This document shows, in pieces, positions 1 to 14,000 of a DNA stretch of 64,000 bases (the stretch's first letter is position 1; each line of letters opens with the position of its first letter). The notes beneath the pieces were generated by a model. The model did no database searches and was not told where the DNA came from. It saw only the letters and a program-made list of their open reading frames with translations. The position numbers were made by a program, and so were the translations under genes. Origin of the DNA: Albula goreensis (lineage: Eukaryota; Chordata; Actinopteri; Albuliformes; Albulidae); the NCBI GenBank assembly GCA_022829145.1, contig CM040753.1:10671884-10735883 (forward strand), given 5' to 3'.

Positions 1-2557
1 GTTATAGTCAGTTTTTGCCAGGGAATGGCTAAGTTACAACACATATTGACCAACAGTAATATGAATTGTAAAGGACCTGATTAGCTTTGTCTGATGTATT
101 TTGAATGTTTTATATATTGGCACTGTTATTGTTTAAACAGGACTGTGCACAGAAATACAAGTTACAGGATGGAATGAGGGTTTTCCAGAGCAGACCTGAA
201 AAATTCTGCCATTTTTGCCAGACTCTTAATATTCACTTGTAAATATTAATGACAGTCAGTACCTGCATTTCAGCTGAAGTTCTGTTCTGAAGCACCATGC
301 ATGCACAAATGATCAGGTAGCGCCTATAATTCAGAAACTGTGTCTGAATGCATCCGTCCATCCAGTCTTTCTCATCCCTTCATTTCCCTGTAATTTTGGG
401 GGAACACACTGGCTGCCATGGCTGGGAAAGTTTGAATCGCTTATTGTGGCCTGTGTGAAGATGTGGACATTTTTGGGTTTATCATTGCATTCATTCCTTC
501 AGTCTGAATGGGCCATTTTAAGAGCACAACTCTGCCATCCTTTCTGTTTGAAATTAGCATCAGTAGCCATTGTGCGCTCATCAGTCCATTGGCTCATTCT
601 GGCTGGAGAAAGCTTTCTCTGTTCATTGCTTAGCTGTGATCACATTGATTGGAAATGGAGTTTATGTTTTTTTTTTTTGGCTCATATGCAATTCATACAA
701 CAAGACAGACAGATCAACTTTGGATTGGTTCTCATTTTTTCCATATAGTGTCTTTGGATTCAGATTTGAATCCTAGAATTTATCCTTCAACTCATACCTC
801 AACAACTGCTGCTGCAAATACTACTACTACTACTAGTTATAATAATAATTATAATAATCTTGTGTTTGGAGTGTTTGGAACTGGTGTAGATTCTGCATGA
901 GAGAATAGGTGTGGCCATGACATGAGGGTGTTAACTCATGAGGCATTAAGCTTTTGTTATTTTCCACACTCCATGACAGTAATAACATGCTGCCTATGTC
1001 CGATGAAAATATAGACCAGGACTGAATTAAAACATTTGTCCTTTACTTTGGCTCACAATTAAATGTGTTCTTTTTTAAGTGTTCATTTTTGACTTTTCAT
1101 TTTAATTCTGTACTTCCCATATTAAATGCAGAAAACAATCTGCACAATCTAATAGAATCTAGTGTTACTATCTAACAGAATCTTCAATTTTGAATTTAAA
1201 TGTATGCCATATCTGAATATGGTACATAGTCTTTATATACTGGCAATGTTGGAATCCCATTCCTTGATTCTTTATTCCAATATTATGACTTAAAAATGCA
1301 GGGTATTTTCCTGTTAGTTGTGGTTTCAACTCATTGTGGAACATATGTAAAACCTCAAGCTGAAAGGTACTAGATTTTGCTTTGGGGAGTTCTGGTCTGC
1401 ACCTGACAGGTTTAGAAGTATAGTACCCAGAGATGTCAAGCTTTGCAGTAATATCCGAAAGCAGCATGTTGGCACAATTCATCTTCATTGTTCTGTTTGG
1501 TTTGCCATTATTCTGGTATTTGCTCTTCTTTCATTTATTTATAAATGTATATGACCTGAAAAGACATTTGAGATTTTGTTTTGATTGGCACAGGCTCATA
1601 ACGGACTCTACCAGCTGTTTAATACTGCTCATTATTTTATCTAACCAATTGGATTTGGGGCCAGATGGGGCAAATTGACTTGATGGCCACTGCAACATCC
1701 ATCTAAAATGATTTCCTTTAGCCATGAAACCCCTGAGGTAATGGTTGCTGCAACAAGGTTGAAAGAAAATGTATAATTGAATGCAAATTAATTTCTCACA
1801 GGTTTTTTAAGGTAAATGAATCCTCATCCGCTCATTGGAAACTTTATCACAAAGAGCACATGGCATAGACTTGCTTGAGTGTGTTGCTGAGAAGCACATC
1901 AAAATGTGTTTGGCTTTCCAGCCTTGCGCCCAGCTACTTGTGACTATGACACTGAGCCATTTGTTCCTTAAATGTATGCTGGTCAGTGCTTCAGAAAAAA
2001 AACAACAGCAACAACAAAAACTATCTAAACTTATGCTCTAAAACTAAGGATTTCTGGAATTAGCAAGTTCTTTGATCAAGGTATGTCTTTCCATTGATTA
2101 CTGGCTTTTACACTCTATGCATGAGCTGGTGACCCGGTCATGGTTTTATTTTGTAATGCACTGTACACATGCGGTGCATTTCCTGCGCTGCAGACCTGAG
2201 ATGAATGCTGGCGCAGTGAGGCCTCACAGACCTGGATGTGTGTATTGGTGAGAACATTTCCTGAAGTGGTGGTCTGATGTGGCACGTAATCACTTCTCCT
2301 GCAGAGGTGATTACCTGAGGGACAGGTCAGCAACTAATCAGGGGGATGAGGGAAGGGCTTGAGAGGGACACAGAGCTGGCTTTGAGAGAGGGTTCAGAAC
2401 AGCAAGGGTGTCAGTGCAAAGTTAAGCAGGATGAACACCCTGAAAATGAAACTGAATTGCGTTGGCAAAAAGGTAATAAGGAAATAACCATGAGGAAGAG
2501 TGGAAAACCTTTAGCCTCTAAGGTTTTGTCATTCTTCTATTTTTGTTTATTCAAATG
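1..2557. other. Intergenic, no gene recognised
   Basis: AT-rich unique-looking sequence with only short, unconserved open frames. A small trinucleotide region (TAC then TAA repeats) lies at about 817-860. Nothing else could be supported. Confidence 0.7.
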
Positions 2558-2639
2558 TTTACAACTGAACGAGTAGTTTAATGAGTATTTACAAATGAAT
2601 GAGTAGTTTAATGACTATTTACAACTGAACGAGTGGGGG
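2558..2639. repeat. 30-bp minisatellite, about 2.7 copies
   Basis: A 30-base unit beginning TTTACAACTGAACGAGTAG starts at 2558, 2588 and 2618. The second copy differs by a few substitutions; the third is truncated at GAGTGGGG. Confidence 0.9.
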
Positions 2640-5600
2640 ATTTGTTTATTTACTGCTTTTGTTTTCGTCTCTGTTGTGGTGGCGGGTTCGGGTTCCTGAA
2701 CCAAAGGATAGAAGCTAGTTGAAGCTGTTGCAGACAACGGATCTTCTTCCCCATATTGAGTGGTTGTGGAGAGCCTGTATGTCCTAGCACTGTTTCCAGA
2801 AGGCCTCCTCACCATGCTGGGTATTCATATGTCTTTCTCCTCCCTTTCATTTATGGCCCTGTGTTAAATGGCATTGTTCTCCCTATCCTTTCTCTACTTG
2901 TATTTAATTTGGCTGTTTTGTATCACTATATATGTTTTATTTTTATGTGAGTATGTTTGTCTTTTTTTCCTTTATGGTTTTACATAAAACAAATACATTT
3001 ACATGGATATTTTGGTTATAAATTGACAAGGCCTTGCACCAGGTGCTAGTCCATCCTTCAGACAGTGCAGCTGAGTAGTTTCATTGCAATAACATCAATA
3101 CGACTCACAAGAGTGAATTCAACTTTTCAGCTATGATGACATTATTTACATACTACTAGGTCAAAATTTATTCAGTTCTTCAATTTAAATCCTGTTTTTT
3201 GGTGTTTGTAAAAGCAAACTTGGACAAAGACCAGTATTTCTCTTCCTTCATTCACATCCTCTGCTATGTATTCTCCATTCATTGTGCTTCTAAGGAGCAA
3301 AGTGAATTTTTACTGACATTATCCATACCAACATTATCAGAAGTACATTGCTTGCACTGCTGTCATTATATAATGTTAATCATGCATGTTGAGGGCATTC
3401 ATAAATCAAACAACCATGGTCCACTTGTGGTTAAAGATAAAATGGGTCCTTATTGTAAATCTTAAAAAAAGACAGAGTCAATGGACTTCATTTCAGTTAG
3501 TGCTGCAACATAACCTACTATACAAGTAAAATTATTTCATTTTACAGTCTGTCACCAAGATAACAATTCCACAGTTGGATTACCTCATGTAAGCCAATTG
3601 ATCTGCTGGGGTGGGTGGGGGCAGAGGGGCAGTGAGGGCTTGCAGCGAGACACTAGAGTTTGTCATATCCTTCCATTTATTTGACTGATGATCTGATCTC
3701 ACACATTTGATGAGCCCCTGATGGGCCCTGCCTTTTCCTAAAGGTGACATTTATTTCCCAGTGCTATGGACACTTGGTCAGTGCTCAACACCATGAGAAT
3801 AGATCATTTAAAAACACATCACATTTCCAGGCCCTTGTCTATATAAATCGTATGAATGTATGTGGCATTCTGAACCTATGTATTTGTCAAGTGATTTCAG
3901 TGCGTCTTAAACAGACAATGTTCCAACTGGAGATCAGCCAACTTAGCATTCTCATAGCTAAATCTAATGATTTCTCTGGTTGGCATAAACAGAGTGACAA
4001 ATCAATACTTGTTAAGAGACCTGTTTGGGGACATTGCAACGTGAACAAATTAAAATTGTGCGGTTGTTTTTCCACAGCACAGTGTCAATGGCTTTCATGT
4101 CTGATAGTGCTGCTGGCATTAGCAGTTGTTCCCACAGCTCTGCTCCTCTGAGGGACCGGGCCAAACTTTCTTACGCACTGCATGTAATTACATCACAATG
4201 CTTATCGTCATGTGTCATGACATCACTGCAACAGCTATTTGAAATACAGTTTGGTGCATGTAAGAACCCTCAACAACTCAAAAAGAATTTGTTTGTTATA
4301 CAGACTTCCAACTCGAAGAGACTGCCAAGTGTAGACAGTATTCAACACCAAAGGAAAGGAGAGCAGTGTGCGCCACTTCTCAGGGGCTGGTTACCCCTTA
4401 GGATCAGTGATGTGGCTGTTGTCTTGATACCATACCTTGCAGATGGTAGGCACCCAGCACTTCATAATAAAAGTTACATTTCACAGTGTGGGGTGAATAC
4501 GGAAGTACAAAGTTTAAAATGATATAAAGTCATGGTAGTTCAAACTATTTAAGAATACATTTTAAAATGTACAAAGATAAGAATAAAATTTCCTCACATT
4601 AAGTGTGCTCTCAACCCATCTGTCAAGCTTTATTCTTCAAAAACAATAATGTTCCGAAAAGCAAATAAAGTGGCCCTATAAATGCATTCAATATTGTTAA
4701 CTGTTTGTTTGTAGTTTTAGTTTAGTTTAGTATTTCTTGCCTGGGTAATTTAGAATTACATTTTTTAAACAAGGTGGAGCTGAATGAATGCTGTACACTG
4801 TTTTGCCTGGGAAGCAAGTTTCTTAGATTTCCTCAAAACAAACGGCTCCATATCCCTTTAAAACAAGCATCAGCTAAGTGACACCCTATTCCATAATGAA
4901 TCTTCCCATATGTGAGAATCAATGGGAGCAAGTGCTTTTAACACTCTTAGTCAGAAGCTTTAAATATTCATCTAAAGGTTGCTGGGGAGGTAAAGTCTGC
5001 AGGGCGACTCCTGGAATTATCTTTTTTAAGTTTAGGAACAGATTGTAGCCCACTCCATTGACTTATTCCAGCAAACTTCCAGCAATAATTCAGAGTGAAG
5101 AAGAGAGCAAAGAACAACATGCATTTTCTGAAAAAATGCTTGCCTAATATCTGAATAAAACATAGTAATATAACACAACCTCGGAGATTTGGAGTTATAG
5201 AAATACTGGTTGACTGAACAGGGTTTAAACCTGAATCTAATTCCCCCTTTACAAATTCAAACTCAGTAAGCTCTACACTGAAATGCTGGGACACAAAGTA
5301 CAACTGAAATTAGACAAAAGGCCATGCCATAGCATTATTGGTAAAGAGTACGACAAGAAAGCATACTTTAGATAATGTGAATATTCAAAGGAGATGATTT
5401 ATGAGGTAAACAACTGTTTAACCAACTAGCTTGCAGAATAAATCCCTGGTGAAAAATACACTACAATTAAATCGAAACCATATATACTTGCTGTTGATAA
5501 TAAAGTTTGAATCAACCTCACCTTCTTCTTCAAAAGCAACATGTCGTGACATATTTTTTATTGCTGTTTAGTTTTGCAGAGGTCAAGACAGACAGCTGTT

Positions 5601-6090
5601 TTTTCGTTAACCTGCTGTGAATTGCAGTCAAAATTGCAACAGGTAAAACTGGTGTAATGGGGTAACTCATATTTAATGCCATTCGTGCATGTATTATTAC
5701 ACCAATTTGTGTGACATCCTCTATTTGAATGCATTACCATGCACACATTACCAACACCTCCTTCCTGCTCTTAGGCAAGAGGATAAACTGCTTGTCATGC
5801 CTAAATGCAAACGTTATCAAAGCTAAAGAAAAGGAGTTGACAAATTTTAATTTTCCATCAAGTTTTCCTTTAATGAAAAAATAAGCTATCTCATGGGCTT
5901 AATTAATTAATGGAGATAAAGGCTCAGGAAAACACCTCCATGGGCACAGTCAGTAAAGGAACAAGACGCTATCTTTTAAATTATACTATTCAAATGATCA
6001 GTCTGCTTGGCAGCCAGACTAATAATACCGGTCTATACAATTTGGACCGTGTCCCTCTACTTCTCTTTCCACATGAAGCGGTGGCTAAAC
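2640..6090. other. Intergenic, no gene recognised
   Basis: AT-rich sequence. The longest open frames here (3744-4151 and 4025-4522, plus strand, 135 and 165 codons) overlap each other and have no recognisable domain or coding composition. Confidence 0.7.
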
Positions 6091-6168
6091 ATACACCCCA
6101 CCCAAGGTGTGAGGAGATACACCCCACCCAAGGTGTGAGGAGATACGCCCCACCCTAGGTGTGAGGAC
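6091..6168. repeat. 26-bp minisatellite, three copies, each with an inverted repeat
   Basis: Three direct 26-base units start at 6091, 6117 and 6143. Copies 1 and 2 are identical; copy 3 has a few changes. Each unit holds ACACC and GGTGT arms (ACGCC in copy 3) around a short spacer, so each could form a small hairpin. Confidence 0.93.
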
Positions 6169-9100
6169 CACATAATATGCAGGTGTGTGTATAGAGGATC
6201 AGTGCTCCTTTCATCTCTGATACTGTAGGAGAAGAAGCTACGCCAGACACTCCAAGATAAACAATTTGATTTATTCTTCACTTTGTTTGAAGCAGATATA
6301 TTCTCTATCCTCCTCCTCCCTTCCCAATAACACCGCTCTTGGTTGGTAATCCCCAAATTAAACAAGATGGTTCAAAGGTCAATCACACTGAGTCAGTTGA
6401 GCTGCCATGGATCAGCTAAACCCCAGTCTCTGAGCAGAACTAATCTCTCAGGCTCTTGAGGAGAATGGGACGGCTAGGCAGAGGATGCCATTCCACACTT
6501 TATCTGCTCAGTGTTATTAATTACACAGTCCGAGAGACTTAGGCCCACAAATCTGCTTATTAGCAGGGGACGCTGCACCTCCTCAACTCTGCTAAAACAA
6601 TTTTTACATATTCCCACCTGTGACCAGCATTAAATACCTGCCACAATTCACAATTATGATGTCCTTTTGTGAGGATAACAAAACCATAGGGGAAATTATC
6701 ACCCAGATTGGCTGTAATAATTGTGGCTAAGCTGTTTTTGTTCCATCCAGTCAGTCTGCCTGAAGAGATCCAAGCTTGGCAGCTTGTTAAAAAACATTCA
6801 GATTCACACACAGAAGGTGAATCTTTGACAGTTAGGCAGTGGAGCACTTGTCATGTGGCGGAAATGTTTACAGAGGTAGAAATATGAGAGCTGGGGGCCA
6901 GTTCAATATACTTTGACGCTTTTTCCTCCCATTGTGACAATGGCAAATTATTCAACATTTTGACAAAATGTTTTATGTTCATTTCTAATTTGAGGCATCA
7001 CAATACTTTACACTGAATTAAATCTGTTTCAAGCAAAATCAATAACAATTTACTATGGTTGGACAATGAATGTGTTAAAAAAAAACCCTCCTGAGACTTT
7101 ATTGTTGCAAGGTGTGAGTGATGCACACTTACACTCTATTCTTGGTGACAGCTGGTTAGCTAGTTTGACAGCTTGGTGGCCACAGCTGAAGCTGCAGCAA
7201 AGGTAAGCCAAGAATGGTTGTTATTTACTTAATATGCTCATTTGTGTCATAAACAAAATGTACTTATATGTCTTTTCATTTGCATTTTGTAAAGGGGTAT
7301 ACAACCCACGTGCCCTAGCTATCGTGTCTTCACACAAGGTTATCAGTCAGCAAGGTTTTGAAACAAAATGTGGATAATGTTCAGAGGTCAGTGTATCCAG
7401 TCCATTCATACCTGTTTGGTGTAAAGCTGTACAAAGTAAAAAAACACAAAAAAACTAACACTCTTCAACAAACTCTTCTATGCTGTCAGCTAACAATAAA
7501 CTCTTCTGTCAATTTCACAGAACTTTACCCATAAACCTAAAGAAAAAAACATCAAAAGAAAATGGACAATAAAGGTAATGTATATTACAGTTTGTGTAAT
7601 GTAAACCATAGATACAGCTAGTCAATTTTTCATCTACATTCAATATGTATAGAATGTGATCATGTAGAAATCAGCATAATCCCATGAATTATTTTTCTTA
7701 TTGTAGCAGGTATGATGGATACTTTCAATTAACCTTTTTTTCCTCTTAAAACCCTTATGAAATCCTAAAGGTATGCTTTGAGGAGATGAAAACTGACTGT
7801 CAATCTCTCCATACAGTATTTGATTCATTCCATCTGTGAAGTCTCTTGTAGCTCCTTGCGTATTCATGAAACATTGACTCTTATTTGCATCTCACTAATT
7901 ATCAGAGCATAGCTGCTAATTAACATTTCATTATTAGACAACAGACTGTAATCACATAGGGTAAATCTTCCCAGGGGTTAATGAAACACTCTTTCACCTT
8001 TATCATGGAAACACTGATATGAACTTCTGACAACATGTGAAAACTTATGAAAAGGAAATTAATTTGGAAGTATTGAGTATTGTATACATCCCCATAAATC
8101 ATTCATTAACATTTTAAATTTTAGGATGATGCAGGTGAGGATGTTGAAAAGGCTCATTAGTTATTTAACTTCTCTTATAATCATGCTAAAAAATGAATGA
8201 CCATTCACAATACAAATGATTTGTTTCCATAGTAATGACAAAGTTAAATAAAATGTTAAGCCATCCCTGCATACCACACAAGATATCACAAGCATTCGGT
8301 GGAATAATTTCCCCCTTATCGCTGTGCAGGAAATTTATGATTTTATTACACAGAAACATATTTTTCAAATTACAAACTACATATATTTTTAGTCAAATGC
8401 TCCTATTGGATAATGTCTTTGATACTGACACTCTATAATACCCTGTCAAGTGATATCCGAAGAGGAACCAGAACTTCTCCACAGGACTAGCTTTGAGAAT
8501 TTTACTTGATTTGAGTGATAGGAGGCCATACCACATGAAACTATGTGTGACAATGACAGTTGCTTTGAATTAAGTTACACAGAAAGGCAAGATCAAATGC
8601 GAATTATTGTATTGTATATATTCATGGTCTGAAGAGATCTTGATGTTCATACAATAGTTTATATGGTAATTTGTCATCTGAATTAAACAATTTATTTAAC
8701 CAATGAGAAATGTACAAGGCACAAGCTCTTTGTAATACACTATTTCTTAGCAATCATAGCAATCAGTGGTAAACAAATTACAAACAATAATAATGAGCAC
8801 ATTGAGACTAACCTATTTGAATAAACAAAAATAACACAGAAACAAATGCAGCAACACTTTCAATAAACGTCCACATAAGAAAAATAATGAAGGATGTGGA
8901 AATGATGTTTCTGTCAGAGTATGATTGCTTGGTTTACATTTTGAAGAGATTTAGCACTTTAAGTTCCCCTGCAGAGCTGAGGGAGGGTAGCTGGAATACA
9001 ACCCTTTTGGATCTGTACCCAATTTGTTGAACAACTTTTGGCAGTCGATCTTTGTCAACACGGCCTGTTCAATTCCAGTTTGCTTTTGACTTACATGCAA

Positions 9101-10973
9101 ATAGTGTCTTCGGGTTCCAAGCTGATTGCTGTTTACTTTTTTCCATCCAGAAAATAATGTTTCGATTTTGTTCAGTCCCCAAAATATTTGATGGCCTGCA
9201 GTATAAATGCCTACAAAGAATGAGAGATTAGCTTCAACATGAATTCATGCATGTGCCTTTACAAGACTAGCAAAATTATTTGCATTTTGTAATTTTATTG
9301 GTCGCTCAGACCATTTATGTTCCCATTAATGCAATAACCTTTCACAATGAATTCTTTTTGTACGCAGTTATGTGTGACAATATGATTATTGCATTGCTTC
9401 ATACAATGACATCTTTTAAAAATGTTTTATAGCCAGTTTTGGATTTTACAAATGTTTTTACCGACTAAGTGGATGAAATAAATTTACACACCAGTATAAA
9501 TATGTTTTCCTTGATTAAAAAAATAATATCTTAAAGTATAAATGTAAATTTACCGTACGTTTAAAAAAACAAAAGCGAACAAACTCCAAGTGCAAGATAT
9601 GATGCTCAACACAATTTACCCAAGATAAACTATGGCTCTACCAAACAAAGGTCTAATAATGTCACAGAAGCAGAAGACTGTCTCTGAACCACCTCCTCCC
9701 CCACTTAAAAGTAGATGAGGCAGCCCATTGACATTCTTGGTTTTGCATGGCAGGTCTGTCGATAGATGCTCATGTGATTCTATGCAGCCCAGCTCAGAGC
9801 TGGGAGGAACCTCCCCCAGCTGCAGTTGAAGCTTGGTTATGTCCCTAATAATACGACCACGCACAATTGGCACTGTGGTAATTATCATGCTTTCTGGACT
9901 GCAGCTCATGGACTGTCAATAAACACGGCAATAAAAGAAACGATCACGGTGCTGGATGGAGTTCTACGCTCCACGCCACCCGCCCCCACGCCATTATTCA
10001 AATGAAAAATGACTCGTCTGTGAATGTGTGTCGTTTTCAAAATAGCCTCAAAAGATATGCACTCTCATCACAACCTCTCACATTAACCTGTTTGTATTTT
10101 TGGGTAGCCAATGGAAAAATCTGACCCCTTTTTCTAGCACTCATCTTACCGTTAAGCTAAATACCTTCAGCTGCCTTCCTATAGCTGCATCATCTGTGTC
10201 TTAATTAATCTACAGGTGAGATGCAATCTTACTTTGTAACTTGGCTAATAAGGTAAAGTTTCCTCTATCTCCTGCATCCACATCATAGACATATGCTGTA
10301 TTATACACCTGCAACTAGATGGCAGATTAAGGGAATCAGATTTTCTCTCCCAATCAGAAATGACAGGGACTCTGCTGGAGAAAGCTGTAAGAGGGTAATG
10401 TAGCAATGTGTGACTCCTTTGATTAACATATCCCATCTACAGTGGAGTAATCTGCCATCACTTCAGGCCCACATGTAAAGAATCTGTCACCTATAATTTC
10501 CTTCTTCGTCATGGTGTTTTTTCTTAATATTGCAACATTAGAACATACATGTAATTAGGAGAAGGACTGAGTGCTAGTATGGTAGTATGTGCTGGCAGAG
10601 ATCTGTCCCTCTGCAGTCCCTGCGATGACAGAAAATGAGTTTTATTCATAATCCAGCCAGTGTTATAGAAGTCATAAAGTATCTGGTCAATAATGAGCCA
10701 TTTGTATTACTGCAGACTGCACCGCCAATGTTCAATTCTGCTGAAGACCTGAAGTGCGGGGTACAGCTCAACATGAATATTTCAGCAGGGCATCAGTCCT
10801 TACAAGATTATGGCATGCTTTGAATAACTCTCTACCTCCCTGACACTTTCTCCTCTGCATTTCATACACTTTTAATAAACTTGCTGGGCCTCTGTATTAT
10901 TTTAAAGATCTGCTGTAAATAACTCATGCCACATCATCAGCACCTGGCAAGGTAATAAAGCCATCACCAATCA
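6169..10973. other. Intergenic, no gene recognised; possible regulatory blocks
   Basis: Mostly AT-rich. The parts at about 6380-6850 and 9640-9960 are of higher complexity and look like non-coding regulatory DNA, which is only an impression without alignment. A nested set of inverted repeats lies at 9783-9824 and a CTCF-like motif at 10312-10325. Confidence 0.6.
10312..10325 (+). promoter_or_regulatory. CTCF-like binding motif
   Basis: CAACTAGATGGCAG matches the CTCF core consensus CCASYAGRKGGCRS at 13 of 14 places by eye. CTCF sites mark insulators and loop anchors in vertebrates; binding here is inferred only. Confidence 0.45.
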
Positions 10974-11005
10974 CCCCCCCCCACCCCCACCCCCACCCCC
11001 TCCCC
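10974..11005. repeat. C-rich tract, G-quadruplex motif on the minus strand
   Basis: Five or more runs of four to nine C separated by single A or T bases. The minus strand therefore has consecutive G runs with one-base loops, the pattern of a very stable quadruplex. Confidence 0.85.
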
Positions 11006-14000
11006 AATACCTACCTCCCTTTGCTCCTGAGAAAAATCTATTTCAGTGCATGCCTCTATCCTGCGCCTTCTTTTGCATTTAGCAATTTCATTGATTGAGT
11101 TTGAATCCCTGCTAGTCTGCTCGATTGGCAGGGAACACGCTGGAAGGCTAAGTTGGGAGCCTATGACATCACAGAAAAACAGTATCACACTCAACCTCCT
11201 GGAATGGAGGCTGGTGGTGGGTGGGTGTTGGGGGAGGGTGGTGGTTGCGGCGATAGGAGAAAGTAAACAGGTTCACAGACATATGAATCTCTCTTGTCGG
11301 GGCTTCAGGGTCCTCAGCGGTGCTTTGAGGCTTGTGCACCAGGCTGGGTTGCCACGGTTATTACTTTGCCTCTGCAGGAAGATGTGTGAGTCCTCTGATG
11401 GCGGGTAGCTCTCTCCTTCTCGGTCCAGTTAGCGGGGTTACACACCTAGCTCCAGTGGCACAGGTACATTAATCAAAGGCTGGCACAGGGCATGTAGCGC
11501 CGTATCACTCATTACCTTGTCAAGACAATAATTTCACACTGCCACATCAACCGCGACACAGTGTTATTCATTAAACATGAGGGCTCTCTCAAACTCACCA
11601 CGTTTTTCTCAGCCCACAGAGTGAGAAAAGAAAATCTCCCAAACACAGGTGTGACACAATGCACAAAACAGTCATTTCAATTTTTTTAAAAAACATTTTC
11701 TTCAGCTTCCCAATGTAAAAATACACATTCAACACTCAGACTAGATGTGTTTTCTTTGTACATATTCTGGAGTAACATCTCAAGAATATAGAATTACATT
11801 TTTCCCACTACACTTCTGTTTTGAGATTTTTTGGTTGCTGATAGTTCATGGGAGATTCAAAAGAAATAAGCAAACTGAGTAACAAAATACACTCATTAAA
11901 TATCACTGTTATACACAAACTATGTATTAGTTGATTCTAATGAGACTCATTATCTCCATTTGTAATTGTGAACTTGGCTGAATTACTTTTTTCTGAGAAA
12001 CTTATGGAGAAATATGTTTTCCTTCTGCCAATAAGATGGAATATTGTTGCTGATGTTCTGCACCTTTTTATGATGCACTAAAAAATATCATATATAACAG
12101 TTTTATATAATATAAAAATAAATGAATGATCATAAAAACAAGTAAAAACAATATAAAGCTTGCTTTTGCTGCCACTATTTTTTTATCAGTGTAGTAGTGA
12201 CATTCAGTCTTATTTTAACTTGAGGCTCTGTTTCTGTTGCTGATGGACTCTTGCTCATTGATTCATATGGAATGTGTCGTGCTGTCATATCGTGCTGTGA
12301 ATGGGGGTAAGAGGAAAACAGCTGAGTGGAAAAACCTGTGCAGATCTCAGCTGATTTTCTCCATCATTTGTAGCTTGGTCTTCAGCATTAATTCAGGAGA
12401 TGTTATTTGTCCTCTTTCAATCTCCCCCTTTTCCACACTGTGGTTATTGGTGTGAGTGAAGAAGATTGAGTTTAGAGCATGAACCCAGTTTGGAGGGAAG
12501 GGGGAGGGGTGCGAGGGCAAACACTTTAAAAAGCTAGCACTCAGTCTCCTCATTAAAACATCCTACCCATCTTGGTGAAATTTAAAATTTGGTGTGCAAT
12601 CCTCTGTGGACTGGGCAGCTCACGTCTGAGCCATTTGTGACTTACCATGGCGTTGAACGATGAAAAATGGTCGCTCACAGCAAGAGGAATATCCAATAAC
12701 GACACAACGGAAGTCCCTATTGCCCCATGGCTTTTCATAAGGCTTAAACACCTGTGTCCATCTGAGCGCCAGGGGCATCATCTCTGTCCCAGATATGGAG
12801 ATCTTGGTCATTTTGTTGACTGACAGTTTAATATCTATTTATTTTCACATCTGGAGTCCTGGTGTTTCTACTGACCTTTTTTCTATTTTATTTCAATGAC
12901 AGTGTTTCTCTTTTTTCCACCAGGCAGGAGTCTAGATGGTGTCTCTCAGGGTGCAAAAGAGATTTCATTGTCTGCTGCTCCACCATGCTGACAACAAGAA
13001 TATTGACAGTGAATACCGTACTGTAAATAAACCTGTTTATTCTTGATCAGACACATTTTAAAAATGTAGCATTATTTAACTATAACAAATGTTTGACTTT
13101 GGGCTGATATTTGAGGGATTGTTTGGTGTGACAAAATTAGTTTTCATTTGCAGTGTCTTTTCGAATAATCAGTTCAGATAAAAAATTGCTGCTTTTTTTC
13201 CTAAGCAACATTTACAATCTGCCATGACCTACTGCTTTGCAACATTTACTGTTTGAACAGAAAAGTGCACTAACAAATTCACAGGAAAATGTGAGGACTT
13301 AAAAGTTAATAATGTGAATGGATGCTGCTTGATGCCAGAATATATCAATACAATACATTTAGAGTTTCTGCCATGGCAATTTCACCTTAATTGTTTCCTT
13401 AATGGCATTAATGATTATGGAAAGGAATACATCACACTCATCACTAATCTGTGCTTTATGCCATCCTGCAACCAAATAAATGCTGCAGGAAACTGCCCTG
13501 ATCCAAAGGAAAAATTCCAGTTTTGAAGACGTGAGAGACTCTTTTCTTAAGGCAGTGTGAAAATATTGTTGTTTGTGTGGATTCAAGGCCAACCTCTACA
13601 CCTCTGTTTGCAAGACTTTCAGTAACATACAATAGATCTTAATTGAGACCAAAATGATGATAATCAAAGGACAAGGTGTGTCAAAAATAACCAACATTCA
13701 AATGACAATGAAAAAGTACACAGTTCAATGCCCGAAGAGAGCTGTCATCTTGGCTTTGTATCTGTATATTTTCTCATGCATTCTCATCTTGCATAGGGAA
13801 AGTTTACTTTGGTCCCAGACAAACAGAAATTTTTTGAGCAAGTCTATTGTAATGTCTTCAAGAAACCTTCATTCAGCAAACTTGCTATTGGTTGCATAAT
13901 GGAGAAGAAAGTACAGATTTTCCAGTCAAGGCTTGCGAGCAATTTCTTTTCATGAACCAATGTCATTGGAGGGAAAACAATAAGGGTGCAATCTGACAGA

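Noticed and set aside
4025-4522. 165-codon plus-strand open frame, the longest upstream of ptbp2, overlapped by a 135-codon frame at 3744-4151.
   Set aside because: No domain, low-complexity or family similarity was recognised, there are no supporting splice patterns, and the two frames overlap each other. Frames of this size occur by chance in 49 kb.
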